Of a stretch of 64,000 nucleotides of DNA, positions 8,771 through 17,592 are shown one piece after another. Location: the NCBI RefSeq assembly GCF_900107635.1, contig NZ_FNRD01000006.1, positions 203,496 through 267,495 of the forward strand, written 5' to 3'. The notes beneath the pieces were generated by a model that was given only the letters and a program-made list of their open reading frames with translations, was not told the origin of the DNA and made no database searches. Source of the stretch: Flavobacterium gillisiae. GTDB taxonomy: Bacteria > Bacteroidota > Bacteroidia > Flavobacteriales > Flavobacteriaceae. Numbering within the stretch: the first letter of the stretch is position 1; each line of letters opens with the position of its first letter. The position numbers and the translations under genes were made by a program.

Positions 8771-9610
8771 ATGAGACAATTTCAATACAAAATAGTGATT
8801 CTTATATTATTTCTCACTCTGGGTTGTCAACAAAAAACGCAAAATAAAACTGACGCTGAAACTAACATACAAAGTCATGGTAAAGACTCTCTAACCATTG
8901 ACTTAGTTGCGCTACAAAATAAAGGCCAACTAAAAAAGACAACCTTGATAACAGTGTACGATGACCCTGTATATCATAGCATCAAACGCTACAATGCAAT
9001 CCCTTTCCCAGAACTTTTAGAAACCTATACTTCTATCAAAAATTTAGAAACTAGCGAATACCAAATCGTCTTTGAATGTGAAGATGGATACAAACCCATG
9101 ATGCCCTTGCAAAAATTTATTTCGGTAAAATCGTTTCTTGCCGTTAGCGACTTGGATGCACCAAAAGGGCAATTATGGTTGCCAATTATAAAAGACGGAC
9201 ATGAAATGAAAGCCGCTCCCTTTTATTTAATTTACCAAGAGGTTTCAACAAAAGATGTTGATTTTAAATGGCCTTACAACCTTATAAAAATACATCTTGT
9301 CCCTAATAGCGAGAATATCGCCTTGTTATTTCCAAAAGACGATGCTAAGGCTGAAATTGGGTTTCAATTATTCAGCAAGAATTGTGTCACTTGCCATTCT
9401 ATTAATAAAATTGGAGGAAACATGGGGCCAGAATTAAACTACCCAAAAAGCGTAACCGAATATTGGGACAAAACTCAATTGAAAGCCTTCATAAAGAATC
9501 CAGCGTCCTTTAGAAACGGAGTAAAAATGCCAACGCCTACGAACTTAACAACTAAAGAGATCGATGAAATTGTCAATTATTTAGAATACATGACAAACCA
9601 CAAGTTATAA
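8771..9610 (+). CDS. c-type cytochrome lipoprotein
   Basis: The 279-residue protein has a lipoprotein signal ending LTLGC (Cys19). Residues of about 40-180 form a soluble domain without a recognised heme motif. This region, with its ITVYDDPVY, YNAIPFPELL and GYKPMMPL segments, looks like the molybdopterin-oxidoreductase (SUOX-like) fold in sequence style but lacks a convincing cofactor Cys. The C-terminal 85 residues are a class I cytochrome c domain with CVTCH (Cys205-Cys208-His209) and a likely axial Met253 in VKMPTPT. It probably carries electrons in the periplasm. It has no operon partner here. The N-terminal assignment is weak, the heme domain is firm. Confidence 0.82.
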   Translation: MRQFQYKIVILILFLTLGCQQKTQNKTDAETNIQSHGKDSLTIDLVALQNKGQLKKTTLITVYDDPVYHSIKRYNAIPFPELLETYTSIKNLETSEYQIVFECEDGYKPMMPLQKFISVKSFLAVSDLDAPKGQLWLPIIKDGHEMKAAPFYLIYQEVSTKDVDFKWPYNLIKIHLVPNSENIALLFPKDDAKAEIGFQLFSKNCVTCHSINKIGGNMGPELNYPKSVTEYWDKTQLKAFIKNPASFRNGVKMPTPTNLTTKEIDEIVNYLEYMTNHKL

Positions 9611-9798
9611 AAGAATCTTACATAGAATTAAAATAAATCTCACTATCAAGCATTCAAAAAGCCTCTCTAACGAGAAATTTTTCATCTTTATACATAACGC
9701 AAAAAATGAATCGCTGAATATTTAGAAGAAAAATACAAATACTTTATAATTCAGTTTTTTTGAGTAAATTAGCTTCAACTACCTAATAATCAATTTAT

Positions 9799-11574
9799 AT
9801 GAAAAGAACATCCCTCCTTATTTTACTACCTATTTTTTCCCTATTACTTGTAAATTGTAAAAAGGAAAACAATAAAGAAAACGACAAAGAAGACTTTAGT
9901 GCCTTAACGACAAGTTATTTCAACGATAAAAATGCTCTAGACCCTTTGAGTGCAACGCAAAATGGTCAAAATGAATACAACGATCAGCTACAATTTGAGA
10001 TGACGAAAAGTTTTAGAAAAGATCAATTGACTTTTTTCAATAAATATGAAGCCGCCTTAAATAAGGTAAAAGAAGCGGAACTTACTCCTGAAGAAAAAAA
10101 CAGTTATGAAATTATAAAATGGGAAGTTGAAGTGGGTAAAGAATTATTAAACCAACCAACAAACCTAATGCCCATTCATCAGTTTTGGGGAACCCACTTA
10201 ACAATGGGACAATATGCTGGAGGTACTAGCGCGCAGCCTTTTAAAACAGAAAAAGATTATACCAATTTCCTTAAAAGAATGGATTCGTATAGTATCTGGA
10301 TCGATTCGGCAATGGTTTATATGAAAAAAGGAATCGAACAAGGAGTTGTATTACCAAAAGCATTAACCATAAAAGTGATTCCACAGTTCGAAGATATGCC
10401 TACCGCTAACATTGAAGACAATCTATTTTACTCGTCCATAAAACTAATGCCTTCTACATTTTCTGAAGAAACAAAGAAAGATTTAACGGCAAAATATACC
10501 GCGGAAATAAATAACAAACTGATCCCTCAGTTTAAAAAAATGACTGCTTTTCTTAAAAACGAATACCTGCCTGCATCAAGATCAACGAGCGGAATAGGAA
10601 GTTTGCCTTTTGGAAAAGAATTATATGCTACCTATGCAAAACAGTGGACCACAACCACAATGACTCCGCAAGAAATCCATGAATTAGGATTAAAAGAAGT
10701 AGCAAGATTAAATGCTGAAATGGAAAAAGTAAAAACTCAAGTCGGTTTTGAAGGAACATTACTTGAATTTTTTGATTATGTAAGAAACAAACCAGAGTTA
10801 AAACCATTTAAAAAACCAGAAGAGGTAATTGCCAATTTCGAAAGAATTCATACCATAATAAAACCAAACGTAGACAAACTGTTCTCTCTACAACCAAAAA
10901 CAAAATTTGAAATTAGACGAACGGAAGCATTTAGAGAAAAAACGGCTAGTGCAGAATACAGTCAAGGAACGTCAGACGGTTCCCGCCCTGGTGTGTTTTA
11001 TGTGCCAATACCAAACATCAAAGAATACAATATGTATGGGGACGAAGATTTGTTTTTACACGAAGCAATCCCTGGACATCATTTTCAAATCTCTTTACAA
11101 CAAGAAAACACCGCATTACCTGACTTCAGAAAATACAATTGGTTTGGCGCTTACGGCGAAGGCTGGGCTTTATACACAGAAAGCTTAGGTACAGAATTAG
11201 GCTTGTACAAAGATCCTTATCAATATTTTGGTATGTTAGGAAATGAAATGCACAGAGCAGTACGCTTAGTTGTTGACACAGGAATACATAGTAAAGGATG
11301 GACTAGAGAACAAGCTATTAAATTTTCAATGGAAAATGAGGCAGAAAGTGAAGCTGGAATTACTACTGAAATCGAACGCTATATGGCCATTCCTGGACAA
11401 GCTTTATCGTATAAAATTGGTCAATTAAAAATCATGGAATTACGCAAAAGAGCACAAGACAAAATGGGAGCTCAATTTGACATTAAGAAATTTCATGAAA
11501 AAGTGTTGGAATCTGGAGTAATGCCACTGGCCTTATTAGAAAAAAAGATTGACGCTTGGATTGCTGAAAAATAA
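9799..11574 (+). CDS. DUF885-family zinc peptidase-like lipoprotein
   Basis: The 591-residue protein has a lipoprotein signal ending SLLLVNC (Cys20). The DUF885 signature FLHEAIPGHHFQ gives likely metal ligands His421/Glu422 and His427-His428, and EGWALYTE (about 453-460) follows as in the family. Members are thought to be metallopeptidases related to the M32/M3 fold, but few have been assayed. It is of normal length and appears intact. It ends before a two-way terminator shared with tRNA-Leu. A role in periplasmic peptide breakdown would agree with the M20 dipeptidase located 250 bases downstream. Confidence 0.85.
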   Translation: MKRTSLLILLPIFSLLLVNCKKENNKENDKEDFSALTTSYFNDKNALDPLSATQNGQNEYNDQLQFEMTKSFRKDQLTFFNKYEAALNKVKEAELTPEEKNSYEIIKWEVEVGKELLNQPTNLMPIHQFWGTHLTMGQYAGGTSAQPFKTEKDYTNFLKRMDSYSIWIDSAMVYMKKGIEQGVVLPKALTIKVIPQFEDMPTANIEDNLFYSSIKLMPSTFSEETKKDLTAKYTAEINNKLIPQFKKMTAFLKNEYLPASRSTSGIGSLPFGKELYATYAKQWTTTTMTPQEIHELGLKEVARLNAEMEKVKTQVGFEGTLLEFFDYVRNKPELKPFKKPEEVIANFERIHTIIKPNVDKLFSLQPKTKFEIRRTEAFREKTASAEYSQGTSDGSRPGVFYVPIPNIKEYNMYGDEDLFLHEAIPGHHFQISLQQENTALPDFRKYNWFGAYGEGWALYTESLGTELGLYKDPYQYFGMLGNEMHRAVRLVVDTGIHSKGWTREQAIKFSMENEAESEAGITTEIERYMAIPGQALSYKIGQLKIMELRKRAQDKMGAQFDIKKFHEKVLESGVMPLALLEKKIDAWIAEK

Positions 11575-11597
11575 AATAATTTTAAATAGTAGATATA

Positions 11598-11627
11598 AAA
11601 AAAGCTTCTCGATTGAGAAGCTTTTTT
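11598..11627. terminator. Bidirectional terminator between the DUF885 gene and tRNA-Leu
   Basis: AAAAAAGCTTCTC (11598-11610) and GAGAAGCTTTTTT (11615-11627) pair perfectly around GATT. T-tracts occur on both strands, so it serves both convergent units. Confidence 0.9.
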
Positions 11628-11629
11628 CG

Positions 11630-11711
11630 TGCGGATAATAGGACTCGAACCTACACGCCTTGCGGCACCAGATCCTAAGTCTGGCATGTCTACCAATTTC
11701 ACCATATCCGC
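11630..11711 (-). tRNA. tRNA-Leu (anticodon TAG)
   Basis: Read on the minus strand, acceptor GCGGATA pairs with TATCCGC. The D-arm is TGGTGAAATTGGTAGACA, and the anticodon arm CCAGA-CTTAGGA-TCTGG gives anticodon TAG. A long variable arm is present, and the T-arm contains GGTTCGAGTCC. The discriminator is A, and CCA is not encoded. The long variable arm and the anticodon mark it as tRNA-Leu for CUA codons. Confidence 0.97.
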
Positions 11712-11726
11712 GTGCAATTGTGGGTG

Positions 11727-11756
11727 CAAATATAGACATAAGTTTGAACTTTCAAA
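11727..11756 (-). promoter_or_regulatory. Promoter of tRNA-Leu(TAG)
   Basis: On the minus strand TTTG (11756-11753), an 18-base spacer and TATATTTG (11734-11727) match the Bacteroidota consensus. The -7 box lies 15 bases before the mature tRNA 5' end. Confidence 0.7.
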
Positions 11757-11791
11757 GCATTTTTTTAAAAATTTTTTTATTCTATTTTTTG

Positions 11792-11799
11792 TACTTTTG
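11792..11799 (+). promoter_or_regulatory. -7 promoter element of the M20 dipeptidase gene
   Basis: TACTTTTG is an exact TAnnTTTG match 24 bases before the start codon at 11824. No properly spaced TTG was seen. Confidence 0.5.
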
Positions 11800-11823
11800 A
11801 AACTATAAAAAATTAGTTAATAA

Positions 11824-13212
11824 ATGGAAAATATCAAGTCATACGTTCAAGAAAACAAAGATCGTTTCATCAACGAATTAATTGAATTATTAAAAATGCC
11901 TTCTGTAAGTGCTGATGCAGCCTACTCTCAAGATGTTATTGAAACTTCTGAAGCCGTAAAAGTAAGCCTAGAAAAAGCAGGTTGCGATTTCGTAGAAATC
12001 TGTGAAACTGACGGTTACCCTATTGTTTATGGTGAGAAAATAATAGACAAAAACTTGCCTACAGTATTAGTTTATGGTCATTATGATGTACAGCCGGCAG
12101 ACCCAATGGAACTTTGGACTTCTCCCCCATTTGAACCAGTGATAAAAACGACCGATATTCACCCAGAAGGAGCCATTTTTGCTCGTGGTGCCTGTGACGA
12201 TAAAGGGCAAATGTATATGCACGTAAAAGCATTTGAATACATGATTCAAAGCAATACTTTACCTTGTAACGTGAAATTCATGATTGAAGGAGAAGAAGAA
12301 GTAGGAAGTGTAAACCTAAAAACCTTCGTTGAAAACAATACCGAAAAACTTAAAAATGATGTGATCTTAATTTCAGATACTGGAATGATCTCTAATCAAC
12401 AACCTTCTATTACAACAGGTCTTCGTGGATTAAGCTATGTTGAAGTAGAAGTTACAGGACCAAATCGCGATTTACATTCCGGTTTATACGGTGGTGCTGT
12501 GGCTAATCCAATCAATATTTTGGCAAAAATGATTGCTTCACTTCATGACGAAAACAATCATATTACCATTCCTGGATTTTATGATAATGTAGAAGAATTA
12601 TCTCTTGAAGAAAGAGCTGAAATGGCAAAAGCACCATTCAGCTTAGAAAAATATAAAAAAGCACTCGACCTAAAAGACGTTTATGGTGAAAAAGGATATG
12701 TGACTAACGAAAGAAACTCTATTCGTCCTACATTAGACGTAAACGGAATCTGGGGAGGTTACACTGGCGCAGGAGCTAAAACGGTTATCGCAAGTCAAGC
12801 GTTTGCTAAAATCTCTATGCGTTTAGTACCCAACCAAGAATGGGAGCAAATCACTGAGTTATTTACAAAGCATTTCATGAGCCTCGCTCCTGCTGGAGTA
12901 ACCGTAAAAGTGACGCCGCATCACGGAGGTCAGGGTTATGTAACACCTATCGACAGCATTGGTTACAAAGCCGCTAACATGGCGTATACGGAAACTTTTG
13001 GCGTTCCAGCTATTCCGGTTCGTTCGGGTGGAAGTATTCCTATTGTAGCCTTATTCGAAAAAGAATTAAAAAGCAAAACGATCCTAATGGGATTTGGTTT
13101 AGACAGTGACGCTATTCACTCACCAAATGAACATTTCGGAATCTTTAATTACCTTAAAGGAATCGAAACTATTCCGTTGTTTTACAAATATTTTGTTGAG
13201 TTAAGCAAATAA
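11824..13212 (+). CDS. M20-family dipeptidase (CNDP-like)
   Basis: This 462-residue cytoplasmic enzyme has no signal peptide. The zinc-binding motifs of M20 peptidases are in order: YGHYDVQPADP (about 82-92), GACDDKGQMYMH (about 124-135) and EGEEEVGS (about 156-163). A dimerisation lid domain follows with GPNRDLHSGLYGG, and the last ligand region is near DAIHSPNEHFG. This is the arrangement of dipeptidases of the CNDP/DUG1 group, which hydrolyse dipeptides to amino acids. It has its own promoter and terminator. Confidence 0.92.
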   Translation: MENIKSYVQENKDRFINELIELLKMPSVSADAAYSQDVIETSEAVKVSLEKAGCDFVEICETDGYPIVYGEKIIDKNLPTVLVYGHYDVQPADPMELWTSPPFEPVIKTTDIHPEGAIFARGACDDKGQMYMHVKAFEYMIQSNTLPCNVKFMIEGEEEVGSVNLKTFVENNTEKLKNDVILISDTGMISNQQPSITTGLRGLSYVEVEVTGPNRDLHSGLYGGAVANPINILAKMIASLHDENNHITIPGFYDNVEELSLEERAEMAKAPFSLEKYKKALDLKDVYGEKGYVTNERNSIRPTLDVNGIWGGYTGAGAKTVIASQAFAKISMRLVPNQEWEQITELFTKHFMSLAPAGVTVKVTPHHGGQGYVTPIDSIGYKAANMAYTETFGVPAIPVRSGGSIPIVALFEKELKSKTILMGFGLDSDAIHSPNEHFGIFNYLKGIETIPLFYKYFVELSK

Positions 13213-13233
13213 ACAAACTCCACATCCATCTAC

Positions 13234-13267
13234 AAAATCCGTTCAGCAATGAGCGGATTTTTTTTTT
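13234..13267 (+). terminator. Terminator of the dipeptidase gene
   Basis: AAAATCCG (13234-13241) pairs with CGGATTTT beginning at 13254, followed by a long T-tract ending at 13267. Confidence 0.85.
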
Positions 13268-13394
13268 GGGCGTTACCTCGTTGCAGAACTATTGATTTAA
13301 GCGACTACACTCCTTCAGCAACGAGGTCAGGCTATCCGCTACAATCTTATTTGTAAAAACAAATAAGGATTTTCGCTACTATCCTTAACGCAAC
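13268..13394. ncRNA. Structured intergenic element, copy 1
   Basis: The element runs from GGGCGTTACC to TAACGCAAC. Closing helix: GCGTTA (13270-13275) with TAACGC (13386-13391). Second helix: ACCTCGTTGC with GCAACGAGGT around a 33-base loop. Third helix: ATCTTATTTGT with ACAAATAAGGAT. A second copy lies at 62931-63017 with the same three helices, the same unpaired GCTAT.CGCT and CGCTACTA segments and a compensatory G-C to T-A change in the closing helix. The gap is otherwise gene-free. It could be an RNA or a dispersed DNA repeat. I cannot confirm a named family. Confidence 0.6.
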
Positions 13395-13426
13395 TCACTA
13401 ATAACTATAAATTTACAGACAAAAAC

Positions 13427-13456
13427 TTGTTTTATTGATTTATTATTCTACATTTG
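13427..13456 (+). promoter_or_regulatory. Promoter of the MORN-like lipoprotein gene
   Basis: TTG (13427-13429), a 19-base spacer and TACATTTG (13449-13456) match the consensus. Predicted transcription starts at about 13463, so an ATG at 13464 would be leaderless and the ATG at 13491 is preferred. Confidence 0.65.
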
Positions 13457-13490
13457 TAGAGCAATGTCTTTTTCTGTAGAACAAAAACGT

Positions 13491-13916
13491 ATGAAAAAAC
13501 CACTTATTATTCTAGGTTGTATAATTTTGAGTTTATTTTCTTGTAAACCTAAACTAATCAATCAAAAAATAAACAAAAAAAGAGAAGGTCTTTGGATAGA
13601 ACAATATTCGATGGACAGTGCACATTATAAATCAGTCGGGAAATATAAAAAGGACGACCCTATAAAAAAGTGGTGCTATTACCTAGACGGTAAAATAATC
13701 AAAAAAGAGAAGTACAAAGGAAATTCCTGTTACACCAAATTTTATCATGAAAATGGAAAAATACAATCCCGAGGGAAAACAGTTTTAGACACCACCACTA
13801 AATATGCCCATTGGTTCTATAGCGGCAACTGGGAATTCTACGATAACAAAGGAAAACTAATAATTGAACGAAATTATCAGAGTGGCAAGCTTGCTTCTGA
13901 AACAATCTTGAAATAA
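13491..13916 (+). CDS. Small lipoprotein with MORN/YwqK-like repeats
   Basis: The 141-residue product (from ATG 13491) has a lipoprotein signal ending SLFSC. The mature part has repeated short strands: REGLWIEQY, KKWCYYLDGKIIKKEKYKG, YTKFYHENGKIQSRGK and GNWEFYDNKGKLIIERNY. The 'G.W.eyy.nGkl' pattern is that of MORN-type repeats found in YwqK-like proteins. These are common in Bacteroidota, and their function is mostly unknown. The start was chosen because the signal peptide begins there and because of the promoter position. The BlaI gene starts 18 bases downstream and may be cotranscribed. Confidence 0.7.
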   Translation: MKKPLIILGCIILSLFSCKPKLINQKINKKREGLWIEQYSMDSAHYKSVGKYKKDDPIKKWCYYLDGKIIKKEKYKGNSCYTKFYHENGKIQSRGKTVLDTTTKYAHWFYSGNWEFYDNKGKLIIERNYQSGKLASETILK

Positions 13917-13934
13917 AACTTTAAAAAAATAAAA

Positions 13935-14309
13935 ATGCAACAGTTAACGAACGCCGAAGAACAACTAATGGAACACCTTTGGAATCTTGAGAAAGCCTTT
14001 ATGAAAGATCTACTCGAAGCATTTCCAGAACCAAAACCAAAGACAACTACCGTGGCAACTTTGCTAAAAAGAATGATTGATAAAGATTTTGTGGCTTATA
14101 CCGAGTTTGGAAACTCCAGAGAATACTATCCATTGGTAAAAAAAACAGCGTATTTCTCTAAACACGTCAACGGATTAATAAAGAATTTCTTTAACGATTC
14201 CGCTTCGCAATTTGCTTCTTTCTTTACCAATGAGACGAATCTGTCTGAAAAGGAATTACAAGAACTCAAAAAAATAGTAGATAGTGCCATTCAAAAAAAG
14301 AAAAAATGA
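13935..14309 (+). CDS. BlaI/MecI-family transcriptional repressor, copy 1
   Basis: The 124-residue protein is a winged-helix BlaI/MecI/CopY member: N-terminal TNAEEQLMEHLW, the recognition region KTTTVATLLKRMIDKDFVAY, and a C-terminal dimerisation helix. Such repressors are cleaved or released when the partner M56 peptidase is activated. The stop overlaps the start of the M56 gene by four bases (ATGA). It is about 114/124 identical by eye to the second copy at 15874-16248. Confidence 0.9.
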   Translation: MQQLTNAEEQLMEHLWNLEKAFMKDLLEAFPEPKPKTTTVATLLKRMIDKDFVAYTEFGNSREYYPLVKKTAYFSKHVNGLIKNFFNDSASQFASFFTNETNLSEKELQELKKIVDSAIQKKKK

Positions 14310-15796
14310 TCGACTTTTTAATCAAATCAACCATTTCATTGTGCGTGCTTTTAGCCATGTACCATTTGGTACTGGAAAAAGAAAAAATACATCAGTTCAA
14401 TAGGTTTTACCTTTTGTTCTGCTTGTTATTTTCATTCACGATTCCGTTTATCACTTTTGAGGTGATTCAAGAAATCACAAATCCGCTAATTCCCCAAAAC
14501 ACAATAAAAATCGAGGAAGAAACCATAGCCGTTGTGCAAGAAACAACCAATTATTGGTTAATTTCAATCTGGTCGATTTATACTGCAGTGACCTCAATTT
14601 TACTATTTCGTTTTGTAAGAAACATTACAAAACTGAACACCAAAGCCAAATCGAACACAGCAATTGATTATAAAAATTCTCAATTGATTTTGCTAAAAGA
14701 AGTAACATTGCCTTACACTTTCTTGAATACCATTTTTATTAATCAAGATGATTATCACAATCGAAAAATTGAAGAAGAACTATATACGCATGAGTTAATA
14801 CACGTAACCCAAAGACATACATTAGACATACTGCTAATAGAAACTTTGAAAGTACTCTTTTGGTTTAACCCTATATTTATTTTCTATAAAAAAGCAATCC
14901 AACTTAATCATGAATTTCTTGCTGATGAGAAAGTTGTAAAATCGCATAACAATGTTCCGTTTTACCAGAATTTATTAATCTCAAAGGCAAACGCGAACCC
15001 AACCTATTACTTGGCCAGTAATTTAAACTATTCAGTAACTAAAAAACGATTAATTATGATGACAAAAACCACATCCGCATCAAGAGCATTACTAAAAAAG
15101 GGCCTTATTATTCCTTTAATGACTGCACTTCTATTTTCATTATGCACCAAAGTAGTAGCACAAGAAACTACCAAAAAAGAGGAAAGTACTGCTACAAACA
15201 AATCTTCTGCATTTAAAAATTACTACGACAAAACTACTTTTAAAGTAAAAGACGAAAACGGAAAAGTTGTTGCCGATAAAAAATACGCCGATTTAACAGC
15301 TAAAGAAAAAAACCTAGTTCCCGCATTTATTTACAACAAAAACAAACTTTTGACTAAAAACGAAATTGATAGAGTAATGAAAGAAGGGGGACCAGAAATA
15401 TTTGTCATAGACCCATACGATCAAAAGAATATTAAAGTAAAAAAAGAGGATAAAAATGCCATCTACAGCACCGCTGAAATCACAGAAAAACCTGAATACC
15501 CGGGAGGGATCGAGCTTTTCTACAAATTTGTTGGCGAAAACTTTAAAATTTCAGACGAAGCTTATGAAAATAAACTAAAAGGAAAAGTATACGTAACTTT
15601 CATTATTGAAAAAGACGGCTCGTTAACCGATTTTAAAATCTTAAGAGAAATAGGATATGGAACTGGTGAAGAAGTACTACGCGTACTAAAACAATGTCCC
15701 AATTGGATTCCTGGCAAACTAAATGACGAACCCGTTAGAACTTTATACAGTTTACCGATAACGATTCAAACTGAAAAAACAGATTTAAAACACTAA
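14306..15796 (+). CDS. M56-family (BlaR1-like) membrane metallopeptidase with C-terminal TonB domain, copy 1
   Basis: The 496-residue protein has hydrophobic segments at about 5-22, 34-54, 83-103 and 263-280. The cytoplasmic zinc-peptidase motif is HELIHVTQRHTLD (His162, Glu163, His166), with NHEFLADE as the third-ligand region. After the last membrane segment there is an exported region, with KVKDENGKVVADKKYADLT and, at the end, a TonB-type domain (EYPGGIELFYKFV ... GKVYVTFIIEKDGSL ... NWIPGKLNDEPV). Fusion of M56 with a TonB C-domain is common in Bacteroidota. It presumably senses an envelope signal and relieves repression by BlaI. The inducer is unknown, and no beta-lactamase gene is adjacent. 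Confidence 0.88.
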   Translation: MIDFLIKSTISLCVLLAMYHLVLEKEKIHQFNRFYLLFCLLFSFTIPFITFEVIQEITNPLIPQNTIKIEEETIAVVQETTNYWLISIWSIYTAVTSILLFRFVRNITKLNTKAKSNTAIDYKNSQLILLKEVTLPYTFLNTIFINQDDYHNRKIEEELYTHELIHVTQRHTLDILLIETLKVLFWFNPIFIFYKKAIQLNHEFLADEKVVKSHNNVPFYQNLLISKANANPTYYLASNLNYSVTKKRLIMMTKTTSASRALLKKGLIIPLMTALLFSLCTKVVAQETTKKEESTATNKSSAFKNYYDKTTFKVKDENGKVVADKKYADLTAKEKNLVPAFIYNKNKLLTKNEIDRVMKEGGPEIFVIDPYDQKNIKVKKEDKNAIYSTAEITEKPEYPGGIELFYKFVGENFKISDEAYENKLKGKVYVTFIIEKDGSLTDFKILREIGYGTGEEVLRVLKQCPNWIPGKLNDEPVRTLYSLPITIQTEKTDLKH

Positions 15797-15873
15797 AACC
15801 GCGTTAATTTCTTTTAATCTGTATTATCCTCATTCGAAATATCAAAAGCAAATCAGTACAAAACAACTAATTA

Positions 15874-16248
15874 ATGCAACAGTTAACGAACGCCGAAGAA
15901 CAGCTAATGGAGCGTCTCTGGAAACTGGAGAAAGCCTTTATGAAAGATTTACTCGAAGCGTTTCCAGCGCCAAAACCCAAGACAACTACTGTGGCTACTT
16001 TGCTTAAAAGAATGATTGATAAAGATTTTGTGGCTTATATCGAATATGGAAACTCCAGAGAATATTACCCATTGGTAAAAAAAACAGCCTACTTCTCTAA
16101 ACACGTCAACGGATTAATAAAGAATTGCTTTAACGATTCTGCTACGCAATTTGCTTCTTTCTTTACTAACGAGACGAACCTATCGGAACGGGAACTTGAA
16201 GAGCTTAAAAGAATTGTAGACAGTGCCATTCAAAAAAAGAAAAAATGA
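15874..16248 (+). CDS. BlaI/MecI-family transcriptional repressor, copy 2
   Basis: This 124-residue winged-helix protein differs from copy 1 at about ten positions (for example H14R, N17K, E32A, T56I, F85C). The recognition helix region KTTTVATLLKRMIDKDFVAY is unchanged, so both repressors probably bind the same operator. It overlaps the second M56 gene by four bases. Confidence 0.9.
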   Translation: MQQLTNAEEQLMERLWKLEKAFMKDLLEAFPAPKPKTTTVATLLKRMIDKDFVAYIEYGNSREYYPLVKKTAYFSKHVNGLIKNCFNDSATQFASFFTNETNLSERELEELKRIVDSAIQKKKK

Positions 16249-17486
16249 TAGACTTTTTATTAAAATCGACCATCTCATTATGTGTACTGCTAGCAGTATA
16301 TCATTGGGTATTGGAGAAAGAAAAAATACATAAATTCAACAGGTTTTACCTTTTGTTCTGCTTGCTATTTTCATTCACGATTCCGTTTATCACTATTGAA
16401 GTAATCCAAGAAATCACAAATCCGATTCTTGCTAAAAATAGTTCGGAAAATGCGGAAGGAACCATAGCTGTACTAAAAGAAGAAACTAACTACTGGTTAA
16501 TTGCAATATGGACGATGTATATTATAATGACCTCAATATTATTAATTCGTTTTGCAAGAAACATTATAAAATTGAATGAAAAGACGAAATCAAACACAGC
16601 TATTAGCTATAAAGGATCCCGATTGATTCTATTAGAAGAGAAAACGTTGCCTTACACTTTCTTGAATACAATTTTCATTAATCAAGAGGATTATCACAAT
16701 CGAAAAGTTGAACCCGAATTATACACACATGAATTAATTCATGTAACCCAAAGACATACGTTAGACATTCTACTCGTTGAAACTTTGAAAGTACTCTTTT
16801 GGTTTAACCCTATTTTTATTTTCTATAAAAAAGCAATCCAACTCAATCATGAATTTCTAGCTGATGAGAAAGTCGTGAAATCACATAACAATGTTTCGTT
16901 TTACCAAAATTTATTACTCTCAAAAGCAAACATACACCCCGCCTATAACCTAGCGAGTAATTTGAACTATTCAGTAACTAAAAAACGATTAATTATGATG
17001 ACAAGAACCACAACCACAACAAGGGCGATGTTCAAGAAAACAATACTAATTCCAGTATTGTCGATACTTATTTTCTTTGCATGTGTTAAAACAGTCTCTC
17101 AGGAGAGAAGAATAACAAATAGTACCGAGCAGAAAAATCCAATTACCGGAATGGAGAAATATTTTGAAAATACTGTTTTCAAATTCCAAGATAAAAAAGG
17201 AAATATTATTGATCAAAAAAGATTCAGTGAACTTTCTAGCGAAGAGAAGAAAAATATTCCACCTCCTCCACCTCCTGCAAAAGATAAAGAAATGGTCAAA
17301 AAATTGGCAGGACCGAAAACTATCTATATCCCAGTCAATGAAACAGACCATTATTTTAAAAATAAAATCTATAAAATAAAAGACGTTAATGGTAAAGTTA
17401 TAGGCGAGAAAAAATTTGCTGAACTCACCTTAGAGGAAAAGAAAAATATTCCACCGCCTCCACCACCCGTTACAAAAGGGAAATAA
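16245..17486 (+). CDS. M56-family membrane metallopeptidase with proline-rich repeat tail, copy 2
   Basis: The 413-residue protein is closely similar to copy 1 over the first 270 residues, including HELIHVTQRHTLD and NHEFLADE. The exported tail is different: the TonB domain is missing, and instead there are two repeats of about 45 residues, each with VFKFQDKKGNIIDQKRFSEL or YKIKDVNGKVIGEKKFAEL, then EEKKNIPPPPPP. The repeat resembles the single KVKDENGKVVADKKY unit of copy 1. The change of sensor tail with an unchanged protease suggests a different input. Confidence 0.88.
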   Translation: MIDFLLKSTISLCVLLAVYHWVLEKEKIHKFNRFYLLFCLLFSFTIPFITIEVIQEITNPILAKNSSENAEGTIAVLKEETNYWLIAIWTMYIIMTSILLIRFARNIIKLNEKTKSNTAISYKGSRLILLEEKTLPYTFLNTIFINQEDYHNRKVEPELYTHELIHVTQRHTLDILLVETLKVLFWFNPIFIFYKKAIQLNHEFLADEKVVKSHNNVSFYQNLLLSKANIHPAYNLASNLNYSVTKKRLIMMTRTTTTTRAMFKKTILIPVLSILIFFACVKTVSQERRITNSTEQKNPITGMEKYFENTVFKFQDKKGNIIDQKRFSELSSEEKKNIPPPPPPAKDKEMVKKLAGPKTIYIPVNETDHYFKNKIYKIKDVNGKVIGEKKFAELTLEEKKNIPPPPPPVTKGK

Positions 17487-17535
17487 TCTGTATCCAAAAT
17501 CAGTCTATATATATTTAAATATTAGACAGAAAACA

Positions 17536-17566
17536 ACAAATCCGCCTTTTTACGAAGCGGATTTGT
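17536..17566. terminator. Bidirectional terminator after the second BlaI/M56 module
   Basis: ACAAATCCGC pairs with GCGGATTTGT around a loop of about 11 bases, between the convergent M56 and saccharopine dehydrogenase genes. Confidence 0.75.
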
Positions 17567-17592
17567 CTTACTACAAAACTAAAAACTATTAC

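Noticed and set aside
11493..11739. Open frames on the minus strand through the tRNA-Leu(TAG) region
   Set aside because: They read straight through the tRNA gene and a terminator; the encoded peptide is the usual chance translation of a tRNA.
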